From positions 1 through 47,305 of the forward strand of contig JBJECR010000072.1 in NCBI GenBank assembly GCA_051871275.1: a stretch of DNA of 47,305 nucleotides, given 5' to 3'. This stretch comes from CAJUPY01 sp051871275. Its GTDB lineage: Bacteria; Bacteroidota; Bacteroidia; Bacteroidales; Muribaculaceae. The notes under the pieces are model-generated. The model was not told where the DNA came from and made no database searches. It worked only from the letters and a program-made list of their open reading frames with translations. Below, in pieces: positions 8,872 through 17,012 of the stretch; the stretch's first letter is position 1, and each line of letters begins with the position of its first letter. The translations under genes and the position numbers were made by a program.

Positions 8872-9819
8872 ATGAACCCTCATAGTCTCGTTTCTATCGC
8901 AGACTTGACAAAGGAACAAATACTCCATATCCTTAGTCAGGCAAGATTTTTTGAAGAACATCCGGGGCTTAAAGTGCTTGATGGAAAAGTGGTGGCAACA
9001 CTCTTTTTTGAGCCATCTACACGCACAAGACTCAGTTTTGAAACCGCTGCAAACAGGCTCGGTGCCAGAGTTATCGGTTTTACGGATGCCAACACCACCA
9101 GTTCTTCCAAGGGCGAAACGCTCAAAGACACCATTATTATGGTGAGCAATTACGTTGACGTGATTATTATGCGTCATTATCTTGAAGGTGCAGCCCGGTA
9201 TGCTACGGAAGTTACGGATATCCCTGTGATAAATGCAGGCGACGGAAGTAACCAACATCCATCTCAGACTATTTTGGACCTTTATTCCATCCTCAAAACG
9301 CAAGGTACGCTGGATAATCTTACGATTACGATGGTGGGTGACTTGAAGTACGGAAGAACGGTTCATTCCCTGATTATGGCAATGAAATACTTTAATCCTA
9401 CGTTTAATTTCGTTGCTTGCGATGAACTGAAAATGCCTCAGGAATACAAAAATTATTGCGATGAGTACGGAATGAAATATTCCGAGCATAAAGAATTTTC
9501 ACAGGAGGTGATAAATTCTTCCGATATCATTTATATGACACGTGTACAAAAAGAACGCTTTACGGATATCCTTGAATACGAGCGTGTGAAAGACCTCTAT
9601 TCTTTGCACAACAGTATGCTTGACGGCTCACGCGAAAACTTGAGAATTTTGCACCCGCTCCCGAGAGTAAATGAGATTAACTATGACGTAGATGATAACC
9701 CTAAGGCTTACTATTTCCGCCAAGCGAGAAACGGACTTTTCGCTCGTCAGGCACTGATATGTAATGCACTTGGAATAGATATCTTAGACGAAAAAGTTCA
9801 ACAAAAATACGTAAAATAA
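8872..9819 (+). CDS. pyrB: Aspartate carbamoyltransferase catalytic subunit
   Basis: A 315-residue cytoplasmic enzyme that joins carbamoyl phosphate and aspartate in the second step of de novo pyrimidine synthesis. The carbamoyl-phosphate loop FFEPSTRTRLSFETA (about 43-57) is intact, followed by DGSNQHPSQ and MVGDLKYGRTVHSL, and HPLPRVNEI near the end; all are standard PyrB blocks. Length matches class B enzymes that assemble with PyrI. The regulatory subunit gene follows after 2 bases. Confidence 0.98.
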   Translation: MNPHSLVSIADLTKEQILHILSQARFFEEHPGLKVLDGKVVATLFFEPSTRTRLSFETAANRLGARVIGFTDANTTSSSKGETLKDTIIMVSNYVDVIIMRHYLEGAARYATEVTDIPVINAGDGSNQHPSQTILDLYSILKTQGTLDNLTITMVGDLKYGRTVHSLIMAMKYFNPTFNFVACDELKMPQEYKNYCDEYGMKYSEHKEFSQEVINSSDIIYMTRVQKERFTDILEYERVKDLYSLHNSMLDGSRENLRILHPLPRVNEINYDVDDNPKAYYFRQARNGLFARQALICNALGIDILDEKVQQKYVK

Positions 9820-9821
9820 TA

Positions 9822-10280
9822 ATGACTAATCCGAAATCATCTCTCGCAGTAGCAGCTCTGAAAGACGGCACTGTCATTGACCATATCCCAACAGATGCCC
9901 TTTTCAAAGTGGTAAAACTTTTGGACTTGGAAAATTCCAAAAAGCAAATTACTATCGGTAATAATCTTGCCGGTTCTACAGGACTGAAAGGCATCATAAA
10001 AATTGCGGAAGTCTTTTTTCCTCAGGAAGTTCTGAACAGAATAGCAATCATTGCACCTAAGGCTGTGGTGAATATTATCAAGGACTATGAAGTGGTGGAA
10101 AAACTCAAAGTCGAGTTGCCGGACACTGTGGTAGGACTCGTGAAGTGCGATAATCCCAAATGTATCTGCAATAATGAGCCTATGTCCACAAGATTCCATG
10201 TCTTAGACCGTGAAAAGGGGATTCTGAGATGCCACTATTGCAACCACGCAATAAAAACCATTAACGCTACTATTTTATGA
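9822..10280 (+). CDS. pyrI: Aspartate carbamoyltransferase regulatory subunit
   Basis: A 152-residue regulatory chain that binds ATP, CTP or UTP and holds catalytic trimers together. The N-terminal allosteric domain starts near VAALKDGTVIDHIP. The C-terminal zinc domain has the four cysteines as CDNPKC and CHYC. It follows pyrB by 2 bases and overlaps the flavin reductase gene by 4, which indicates translational coupling. Confidence 0.97.
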   Translation: MTNPKSSLAVAALKDGTVIDHIPTDALFKVVKLLDLENSKKQITIGNNLAGSTGLKGIIKIAEVFFPQEVLNRIAIIAPKAVVNIIKDYEVVEKLKVELPDTVVGLVKCDNPKCICNNEPMSTRFHVLDREKGILRCHYCNHAIKTINATIL

Positions 10281-10843
10281 AGCAATATTGGCAACCGGGC
10301 ACAATGATTTATCCGCTACCCGCAGTGATAGTGACTTGCGGTGATTCCATAGCAAACAGCAATATGATTACTGTGGCATGGACGGGTACTGTGTGCACAA
10401 ATCCCGCGATGTGTTATATCTCCGTGCGTCCGGAAAGGTTATCTCATCACCTTATTCTTGAGAATATGGAGTTTACGATAAACCTTACCACGAAAGATAT
10501 GGCACGGGCTACGGACTGGATAGGTTGCCGCTCCGGACGTGACTACGACAAATGGAAAGAAACGGGTCTCACACCTGTGGAAGGAGTGAAAAACAGCTGT
10601 CCTTACATAGACGAGTCTCCGCTTGCTATAGAGTGTCGTGTAACTCAAGTTCTTCCGCTGGGTAGCCATGATATGATGCTTGCCCAAGTGGTGAACGTTA
10701 TTGCAGATGAAAAATATCTTGACCCTGAAACAGGCTCGTTTGACTTGTCTAAAGCCGGACTGCTCAATTACAGTCATGGAAACTATTATGAACAGGGCAA
10801 ACAGATAGGAAAATTCGGCTGGTCCGTTAAAAAGAAAAAGTAA
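10277..10843 (+). CDS. Flavin reductase family protein (FMN-binding split barrel)
   Basis: A 188-residue protein with the layout of the flavin reductase-like FMN-binding split-barrel family: an N-terminal PLPAVIVTCGD, then NMITVAWTGTVCTNPAMCYISVRPERLSH and FTINLTTKDMARATDWIGCRSGRDYDKW. Members reduce flavins or bind FMN, but the natural electron acceptor is usually unknown. It overlaps pyrI by 4 bases, so it is probably co-transcribed with the pyrimidine genes; a link to dihydroorotate oxidation is only speculation. Confidence 0.85.
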   Translation: MKQYWQPGTMIYPLPAVIVTCGDSIANSNMITVAWTGTVCTNPAMCYISVRPERLSHHLILENMEFTINLTTKDMARATDWIGCRSGRDYDKWKETGLTPVEGVKNSCPYIDESPLAIECRVTQVLPLGSHDMMLAQVVNVIADEKYLDPETGSFDLSKAGLLNYSHGNYYEQGKQIGKFGWSVKKKK

Positions 10844-10883
10844 ATAAACAGAAAGTAAGAAATATTAAAAATAAAAAACTATT

Positions 10884-12164
10884 ATGCAACGAGACAACAC
10901 TATTTTCGAGATTATCAACCGAGAACATGAACGCCAGAAAAAAGGTATTGAACTTATAGCGTCTGAAAACTTTGTAAGCGACCAGGTGATGCAGGCAATG
11001 GGTTCTTGCCTTACGAATAAATATGCAGAAGGCTATCCCGGACATAGATATTACGGTGGTTGCCAGGTTGTAGATGAAGCAGAAACAGTGGCGATTGAAA
11101 GAATCAAGGCACTTTTTGGTGCAGAGTATGCCAATGTTCAGCCTCACTCCGGTGCTCAAGCAAATATGGCGGTGTTTATGTCTGTTCTTAATCCCGGTGA
11201 CAAATTCCTGGGTCTTAATCTTTCTCACGGCGGACATCTTTCACATGGAAGTCCTGTGAATTTCTCAGGTCTTGTTTTCCATGCGCTTGAGTACAATGTG
11301 AAAGAAGATACAGGTCTTGTGGATTACGACCAGATGGAAGAAGTTGCACTCCGTGAACGTCCTAAATTGATAATCGGTGGAGCAAGTGCTTATTCACGTG
11401 AATGGGACTATGCACGCATGAGAAAAATAGCAGATGAAATAGGTGCAATCTTTATGGTGGATATGGCTCATCCTGCAGGACTTATCGCAGCAGGTTTGCT
11501 TGATAATCCGCTCAAATATGCACATATCGTTACTTCCACAACTCACAAAACACTTCGCGGTCCTCGCGGTGGTATTATTTTGCTTGGCAAAGATTTTGAT
11601 AACCCGTTCGGAAAGGTTACAAAGAAGGGCGAAATCCGCAAAATGTCTTCCCTTATAGATTCAGCAGTATTCCCGGGTGTACAGGGTGGACCGCTGGAAC
11701 ATGTGATAGCCGCAAAAGCCGTTGCATTTGGTGAAGCACTCCAGCCGGAATATAAGCAGTATCAGCAGCAAGTGGTGAAAAATGCGAGAGTTATGGCTCA
11801 AGCACTTATGGATAAGGGCTATAAGATTGTATCAGGTGGCACGGATAACCACTGTATTCTTGTTGACCTCCGCACTAAATTCCCTGAACTCACAGGTAAA
11901 GTGGCTGAAAAAGCACTTGTTGAGGCAGATATCACTGCTAACAAAAATATGGTGCCTTTTGATAGCCGTTCTCCATTCCAAACTTCAGGTATCAGACTGG
12001 GAACTCCGGCTATCACTACTCGTGGCGCTAAAGAATCACTCATGGGTGAAATTGTGGAAATGATAGATACCGTTCTTTCAAATCCGGAAAATCCTGCAGT
12101 GATAGCAGCAGTGCGTGAAAAAGTTAATAAGACTATGTCTGAATATCCAATGTTTGCTTATTAA
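10884..12164 (+). CDS. glyA: Serine hydroxymethyltransferase
   Basis: A 426-residue PLP enzyme that interconverts serine and glycine and loads tetrahydrofolate with a one-carbon unit. The active-site lysine motif VTSTTHKTLRGPRGG is present near residue 225, and the N-terminal SENFVSDQVM and YAEGYPGHRYYGGC blocks are typical. It starts 40 bases after the flavin reductase gene with no terminator between, so it may be part of the pyr transcript. One-carbon units from GlyA feed thymidylate and purine synthesis. Confidence 0.98.
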   Translation: MQRDNTIFEIINREHERQKKGIELIASENFVSDQVMQAMGSCLTNKYAEGYPGHRYYGGCQVVDEAETVAIERIKALFGAEYANVQPHSGAQANMAVFMSVLNPGDKFLGLNLSHGGHLSHGSPVNFSGLVFHALEYNVKEDTGLVDYDQMEEVALRERPKLIIGGASAYSREWDYARMRKIADEIGAIFMVDMAHPAGLIAAGLLDNPLKYAHIVTSTTHKTLRGPRGGIILLGKDFDNPFGKVTKKGEIRKMSSLIDSAVFPGVQGGPLEHVIAAKAVAFGEALQPEYKQYQQQVVKNARVMAQALMDKGYKIVSGGTDNHCILVDLRTKFPELTGKVAEKALVEADITANKNMVPFDSRSPFQTSGIRLGTPAITTRGAKESLMGEIVEMIDTVLSNPENPAVIAAVREKVNKTMSEYPMFAY

Positions 12165-12178
12165 GAGACTGTTTTTGC

Positions 12179-12811
12179 ATGACATTAGGAGCATTATTCG
12201 ATTTAGACGGTGTCTTAATAGACAGCGAACGTCTTTATACGCAATTTTGGGCGGAAGTAGGAGTAAGGTTTTCAATACCTTCTCCTACGTTAGCTCTTGA
12301 TATAAAAGGAACTACACTTAAAGATATTTTCTCCAAATATTTCCCGGACGAAGGTGTTCAGAGTCTTTTGAGAAAGGAAATAGTGGATTTTGAAGCAAAT
12401 ATCGTATATCCTGTATATGACGGCGTAAAACGCTTTATTTCAGAACTTAAGGAAGCCGGATTCAAGACGGCGATTGTCACGAGCAGTAACGACAAAAAAA
12501 TGTTGCAGCTTTTTGCCCAGCAACCTTGGATGAAAGAAAGTTTTGATGCCATTATCACGGATTCAAATGTGAAAAATTCCAAGCCTAATCCTGAAGGATA
12601 TCTGCTTGCAGCAAAGATGATTGGTTGTGACCCGAAAAATTGCTATGTTTTTGAGGATTCGCTTCAAGGTCTTGCTGCCGGGCACAATGCAGGTGTCGGT
12701 GCGGTGATAGGTCTGGCAACAACGTTGCCGCATGAATCACTTGAAGGCAAAGCAGATGTGATTTTCAATTCATTCGCAGAAATTTCATTGGCGAGACTTC
12801 CGGCTCTGTGA
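12179..12811 (+). CDS. HAD-superfamily hydrolase (beta-phosphoglucomutase/phosphatase type)
   Basis: A 210-residue HAD protein. Motif I FDLDGVLIDSE gives the nucleophile and acid/base aspartates, motif II TSSN follows, motif III is the lysine in KPNPEGY and motif IV is VFEDSLQGL. The alpha-helical cap sits between motifs I and II, as in subfamily IA (phosphoglycolate phosphatase, beta-phosphoglucomutase). Substrate not predictable. It starts 14 bases after glyA and overlaps the GNAT gene start by 4 bases. Confidence 0.9.
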   Translation: MTLGALFDLDGVLIDSERLYTQFWAEVGVRFSIPSPTLALDIKGTTLKDIFSKYFPDEGVQSLLRKEIVDFEANIVYPVYDGVKRFISELKEAGFKTAIVTSSNDKKMLQLFAQQPWMKESFDAIITDSNVKNSKPNPEGYLLAAKMIGCDPKNCYVFEDSLQGLAAGHNAGVGAVIGLATTLPHESLEGKADVIFNSFAEISLARLPAL

Positions 12812-13335
12812 AAATAATGAAAACGGATAGAATAACACTCCGACCGTGGAGTGAAACAGATGCTGAAGCTCTATATAAATATGCGAGTGATGAGGATGTA
12901 GGGCCGCGTGCAGGGTGGCAGCCTCATGCCTCAAGAGAAGAAAGCCTTGAAATAATTAGAACTGTTTTTAATAATCCTACAACCTGGGCTATAGTGCTTA
13001 ATGAAACAGACGAGGCTATTGGTGCCATAGGCTATGGTCCATCTTGCGACTGCTCGCTTCCGGCAAGAGAAGGTGAGCCCACGGTGGGCTATTGGGTGGG
13101 TAAACCGTATTGGAATTCCGGTATTTGCAGTGAAGCACTGATGCTTATGCTTGACTATGTGAGGAATAATACTGCTATTCCGTCGCTTATCAGTGGACAT
13201 TTCGTGGATAATCCTGCATCCGGGCGAGTAATGGAAAAATGCGGTTTTGTTGCCACAGGTGATTTTTGCTATGATGAATCGCTTTTCACAGGCAAAAACA
13301 GACCGATACGCGTTCTCCGGTGCGTTTTACGGTAA
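12808..13335 (+). CDS. GNAT family N-acetyltransferase (RimJ/RimL-like)
   Basis: A 175-residue acetyltransferase whose N-terminus (RITLRPWSETDAEALYKYASD) and C-terminal VMEKCGF block are those of RimJ/RimL-type GNAT enzymes, which acetylate N-terminal or small-molecule amines with acetyl-CoA. The listed start is GTG at 12808, overlapping the preceding TGA; ATG at 12817 is a fair alternative giving 172 residues. Acceptor unknown. Confidence 0.85.
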   Translation: MKIMKTDRITLRPWSETDAEALYKYASDEDVGPRAGWQPHASREESLEIIRTVFNNPTTWAIVLNETDEAIGAIGYGPSCDCSLPAREGEPTVGYWVGKPYWNSGICSEALMLMLDYVRNNTAIPSLISGHFVDNPASGRVMEKCGFVATGDFCYDESLFTGKNRPIRVLRCVLR

Positions 13336-13574
13336 AGACATTGTGTTTGGCAAGCAAAATCTGATTTTACCTGATATTTTACCTGATATAAGACAAAAAT
13401 AAGGCAATAAAGGGTAAAAAAGATTGAGAAAAATAGGGGATATGTGCGATAAAAATGCTAAATTTGCAACATAAAAGTATAGGTGAAGTGTGTCTTGAGT
13501 GGCATCTTCGCTCCTTTTTGATTGTAAATACCTGATTATTAACTAATTTTATTTAATAAATAATACCATTTATT
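13336..13574 (+). promoter_or_regulatory. Intergenic region upstream of the methylmalonyl-CoA operon
   Basis: This 239-base gap has no gene. It contains a perfect 12-base tandem repeat (13365-13388) and a TAAATTTG -7 element at 13459-13466, which would start transcription about 100 bases before the epimerase gene. I see no good -33 partner at the usual distance. Confidence 0.55.
13365..13388. repeat. Perfect 12-base tandem repeat
   Basis: TTTTACCTGATA occurs twice in direct contact, about 70 bases upstream of the -7 element of the methylmalonyl-CoA operon. Direct tandem repeats near promoters can be regulator binding sites, but no regulator is known here. Confidence 0.75.
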
Positions 13575-14003
13575 ATGAATATTTCTCATATTGAACACAT
13601 CGGTATAGCAGTTCCGTCACTTGACGAAGCTATTCCATTTTACGAAAACATTCTTGGTTTTAAATGTTTCGCAATTGAAGAAGTTGCAGACCAAAAAGTA
13701 CGCACAGCTTTCTTCCAGGTAGGTCAAACAAAAATAGAACTCCTTGAAGGAACAGCAGAAGACAGTGCAATCAGCAAATTTATTGCAAATAATGGCGGAC
13801 GTGGTGGCATCCAGCACGTAGCTTTCGCTGTTGAAGATGGTGTGGCAAATGCACTTGCAGAAGCAGAAGGAAAAGGTTGCCGTCTTATAGACAAAGCTCC
13901 TCGCAAAGGTGCAGAAGGACTCAACATCGCATTCCTTCACCCGAAATCAACTGTTGGTACACTCGTAGAACTCTGCGAAGACCCAAAGAAATGCGGTTGC
14001 TAA
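13575..14003 (+). CDS. mce: Methylmalonyl-CoA epimerase
   Basis: A 142-residue vicinal-oxygen-chelate protein that interconverts the S and R forms of methylmalonyl-CoA between mutase and decarboxylase. Metal ligands expected for the family are visible: His in EHIGIAV, Gln-His in IQHVAFAVED and Glu in LVELCE; the acid/base glutamate lies in the KIELLEG segment. It is the first gene of the succinate-to-propionate operon and is followed by mmdA after 56 bases. Confidence 0.95.
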   Translation: MNISHIEHIGIAVPSLDEAIPFYENILGFKCFAIEEVADQKVRTAFFQVGQTKIELLEGTAEDSAISKFIANNGGRGGIQHVAFAVEDGVANALAEAEGKGCRLIDKAPRKGAEGLNIAFLHPKSTVGTLVELCEDPKKCGC

Positions 14004-14059
14004 AACGTGGCGAATAAAATCTATTTATCAAAATATTAAACCAAAAGACACTTAGCAAA

Positions 14060-15613
14060 ATGAGCAGTCAACTTGAAAAAGTAAAAGAGCTTATTGCACT
14101 GCGTGAAGAGGCTCGCCTCGGAGGTGGTCAAAAAGCTATCGACAAACAGCATGAACGCGGTAAATACACTGCACGTGAACGTATCGCACAGCTCCTTGAT
14201 GAAGGTAGTTTTGAAGAACTTGACATGTTTGTTCGTCACCGTTGTACAAACTTCGGACAAGAAAAGAAATCATATTTGGGCGACGGCGTTGTAACCGGTT
14301 ACGGTACAATCGAAGGTCGCCTCGTTTATGTTTTTGCACAAGATTTTACAGTTTTTGGCGGTAGCCTTTCAGAAACAATGGCACTCAAAATCTGCAAAAT
14401 TATGGATATGGCAATGAAGATGGGTGCCCCTGTAATCGGTCTTAACGACTCAGGTGGTGCACGTATTCAGGAAGGTATTAACGCTCTTGCCGGCTATGCT
14501 GAAATTTTCCAGCGTAACATTATGGCATCCGGTGTTATTCCACAGATTTCCTGTATCCTTGGTCCATGTGCCGGTGGTGCCGTATATTCTCCTGCATTGA
14601 CAGACTTTACTATTATGGCAAAAGGAATTTCTTACATGTTCCTCACAGGCCCTAAAGTAGTAAAAACCGTAACAGGTGAAGATGTAACACAAGATGCACT
14701 TGGTGGTGCTGAAGTTCACTCTTCAAAGAGCGGTGTGGCTCACTTCGCAGCAGAAGATGGTGAAGATGCACTTAAGATTACACGTAAACTCTTCAGCTAC
14801 ATTCCTCAAAACAACCTTGAAGAGGCTCCACTTGCAGAATGTACAGACCCGATTGACCGTCTTGAAGATTCACTGAATGAAATTATCCCGGATTCCGCAA
14901 ACCGTCCATACGATATGTATGAAGTTATCGGTGCAATTGTGGATAATGGTGAATTCCTTGAAATCCAACGTGACTATGCAAAGAATATTATCGTAGGTTT
15001 TGCTCGATTCAACGGTCAGAGCGTAGGTATTGTTGCAAACCAGCCGAAATACCTTGCAGGTGTGCTTGACTGCAACGCTTCTCGCAAGGGTGCACGCTTT
15101 GTACGTTTCTGCGATGCATTCAATATTCCATTGGTAACACTTGTTGACGTTCCGGGCTTCCTTCCGGGTACAGGACAAGAATACAATGCAGTTATCCTCC
15201 ACGGTGCAAAATTGCTTTACGCTTACGGCGAAGCAACAGTGCCAAAAGTAACGGTGACATTGCGTAAGAGCTACGGTGGTAGCCACATTGTGATGAGCTG
15301 TAAACAACTCCGCGGCGATATGAACTATGCTTGGCCGACTGCAGAAATTGCAGTTATGGGTGGTGCAGGTGCAGTGGAAGTGCTTTACGCAAAAGAGGCA
15401 AAAGCAGCAGAAGACCCTGCAAAAGTGCTTGCAGAAAAAGAAGAAGAATACAACAAACTCTTCTGCAACCCATACAATGCTGCCAAATACGGCTATATTG
15501 ATGACGTAATCGAACCGCGTAACACTCGTTTCCGTATTATCCGTGCATTGCAACAGCTTGCTACAAAGAAGGTAACAAATCCAGCCAAGAAACATGGCAA
15601 TATTCCATTGTAA
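14060..15613 (+). CDS. mmdA: Methylmalonyl-CoA decarboxylase / acyl-CoA carboxyltransferase alpha subunit
   Basis: A 517-residue carboxyltransferase of the propionyl-CoA carboxylase beta/MmdA family. In this operon it should transfer the carboxyl group of methylmalonyl-CoA to the biotin carrier, releasing propionyl-CoA. Family blocks seen are GSLSETMALKICKIMDMAM, NDSGGARIQEG, GPCAGGAVYSPAL and LVDVPGFLPGTGQEYN. The following genes encode an OadG-like subunit, a biotin carrier and a sodium-pumping beta subunit, which favours a membrane decarboxylase over an ATP-dependent carboxylase; no biotin carboxylase gene is nearby. Codon use is strongly biased (GGT, CGT), suggesting high expression. Confidence 0.95.
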   Translation: MSSQLEKVKELIALREEARLGGGQKAIDKQHERGKYTARERIAQLLDEGSFEELDMFVRHRCTNFGQEKKSYLGDGVVTGYGTIEGRLVYVFAQDFTVFGGSLSETMALKICKIMDMAMKMGAPVIGLNDSGGARIQEGINALAGYAEIFQRNIMASGVIPQISCILGPCAGGAVYSPALTDFTIMAKGISYMFLTGPKVVKTVTGEDVTQDALGGAEVHSSKSGVAHFAAEDGEDALKITRKLFSYIPQNNLEEAPLAECTDPIDRLEDSLNEIIPDSANRPYDMYEVIGAIVDNGEFLEIQRDYAKNIIVGFARFNGQSVGIVANQPKYLAGVLDCNASRKGARFVRFCDAFNIPLVTLVDVPGFLPGTGQEYNAVILHGAKLLYAYGEATVPKVTVTLRKSYGGSHIVMSCKQLRGDMNYAWPTAEIAVMGGAGAVEVLYAKEAKAAEDPAKVLAEKEEEYNKLFCNPYNAAKYGYIDDVIEPRNTRFRIIRALQQLATKKVTNPAKKHGNIPL

Positions 15614-15616
15614 AAA

Positions 15617-16510
15617 ATGAAAAAGAGTTTATTAATATTTCTCATTGCCGTATTAGGATTTTCAACCGGTGCATTTGCTCAGAGCCGCAGCGGATTGAAA
15701 ATCAATGAGGTGATGGTAATCAATGAAGACAACGCTATTGACGATTTCGGACAGCGTCACGCTTGGGTTGAACTTTTCAACTCTACTCATGCTCCTCTTG
15801 AAATCTCCAGCGTCTATATCACTGATGATAAAAAAAATCCAACCAAGTATCCTGTGCCATTAGGCGACGTGAATACGCGTATCCCTAAACGCCAGCACGT
15901 AATTTTCTGGGCAGACGGTTGTCCTTCACGTGGTACTTTCCACTTGAATTTCACACTTAAACCCGGACAGGAAAACTGGATTGGTGTTTATGATGCAGAC
16001 GGTATCACTCTTATTGACGAAGTAACAGTACCGGCAACTTTAGGTGCAGGTGAATCATACGCTCGTACAGAAGATGGCAAAGGTACTTGGGAAGTAAGAA
16101 ATGACCAAGGTGAAAAATACGTCACCCCGTCCAGCAACAATGTTATCCGTGATGTTAACGATAAGATTGAAACATTTGCAAAACAAGACCCACACGGATT
16201 TTCCATGGCACTTATGGCTATGGGTGTAGTTTTCTCCGCACTCTTGGTTTTGTGCCTCAGCTTCTTGTTAATCAGTAAGATTGGTAGTGCCGTTGCTCGT
16301 CGCAACAAGAGAGAATCTCACGATAATGCAACAGAAGTTCCCGGTTCTGCAGCAGATTCCGGTGAAGAAATCGCAGCAATCGTGATGGCACTTCATGAAC
16401 ATCTTGATGCTCACGACAAAGAATCTACAATTCTTACCATCAACAAAGTACGCCGCAGCTATTCACCTTGGAGCTCCAAGATTTACGGTATGCGTCGTAT
16501 GCCTAAATAA
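15617..16510 (+). CDS. Lamin-tail domain fused to OadG-like gamma subunit
   Basis: A 297-residue protein. It begins with a signal peptide (about 1-21, ending AFAQ), followed by a lamin-tail-like domain (about 25-175: INEVMVIN, HAWVELFN, and WIGVYDADG blocks), then one membrane segment (about 195-220) and a short cytoplasmic tail resembling OadG/MmdD, the small subunit that links the carboxyltransferase to the pump. The tail (about 245-297) has the EEIAAIVMALHEHLDAHDKE stretch typical of OadG C-termini. It starts 4 bases after mmdA. The extracytoplasmic lamin-tail domain is an addition to the normal gamma subunit, which is under 100 residues. Confidence 0.85.
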   Translation: MKKSLLIFLIAVLGFSTGAFAQSRSGLKINEVMVINEDNAIDDFGQRHAWVELFNSTHAPLEISSVYITDDKKNPTKYPVPLGDVNTRIPKRQHVIFWADGCPSRGTFHLNFTLKPGQENWIGVYDADGITLIDEVTVPATLGAGESYARTEDGKGTWEVRNDQGEKYVTPSSNNVIRDVNDKIETFAKQDPHGFSMALMAMGVVFSALLVLCLSFLLISKIGSAVARRNKRESHDNATEVPGSAADSGEEIAAIVMALHEHLDAHDKESTILTINKVRRSYSPWSSKIYGMRRMPK

Positions 16511-16550
16511 ATCATTTTTCAAGACTCAAATTTTTTCAAGAAACAAAAAA

Positions 16551-16982
16551 ATGAAAGAATATAAGTATAAAATTAATGGTAACACCTACAACGTGTCAAT
16601 CGGTGATATTGATGACAATGTCGCTCAAGTGGAAGTAAACGGTGTGCCTTACAAAGTTGAGCTTGAAAAAGCTCAGGCTGTAAAAGTAGTATCTGCACCG
16701 CGTCCATCTGCAGCACCTCGCACGGAATCCGGCAATAAGGTGATTTCCAAACCAAGTGTTTCCGGCGGTGCAAACTCAGTAAAAGCTCCCCTTCCGGGCG
16801 TAGTATTGTCTGTACAAGTAAAAGAAGGCGATACTGTGAAAGCAGCAGATACTGTAATCGTACTTGAAGCAATGAAGATGGAAAATGCTATTCACGCAGG
16901 TCGTGACGGCAAAATCAAAACCATCAATGTTAAGCAAGGCGATTCCGTACTTCAAGACGACGTACTTATCGTAATTGAATAA
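16551..16982 (+). CDS. mmdC: Biotin carrier subunit of methylmalonyl-CoA decarboxylase
   Basis: A 143-residue biotinyl carrier. The C-terminal biotinyl domain has EAMKMEN (lysine to be biotinylated) flanked by APLPGVVLSVQVKEGD and the closing VIVIE-type strand. A proline/alanine/serine-rich linker precedes it (about 50-78). I chose ATG at 16551 (MKEYKYKINGN); an in-frame ATG at 16395 would lie inside the preceding gene in another frame and is not credible. It carries CO2 from the MmdA active site to the membrane beta subunit. Confidence 0.93.
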   Translation: MKEYKYKINGNTYNVSIGDIDDNVAQVEVNGVPYKVELEKAQAVKVVSAPRPSAAPRTESGNKVISKPSVSGGANSVKAPLPGVVLSVQVKEGDTVKAADTVIVLEAMKMENAIHAGRDGKIKTINVKQGDSVLQDDVLIVIE

Positions 16983-17012
16983 TTCTCACCCTAAAAGAAC
17001 ACATATTAAAAA

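Noticed and set aside
8866..9489. A 207-codon open frame antisense to pyrB
   Set aside because: It lies entirely over pyrB, whose catalytic motifs are certain, and has no recognisable domain.
14870..15595. A 241-codon open frame antisense to mmdA
   Set aside because: It is a shadow of the strongly codon-biased mmdA gene; its translation is cysteine- and phenylalanine-rich and resembles no protein, while mmdA has full family motifs on the other strand.
15302..15613. A possible missing biotin carboxylase or frameshifted subunit near mmdA
   Set aside because: mmdA is full length with an intact C-terminus, and a sodium-pump decarboxylase does not need a biotin carboxylase.
16395..16550. Upstream extension of the biotin carrier gene
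   Set aside because: The extension overlaps the end of the OadG-like gene in another frame and has no similarity to biotin carriers; the usual N-terminus begins at 16551.
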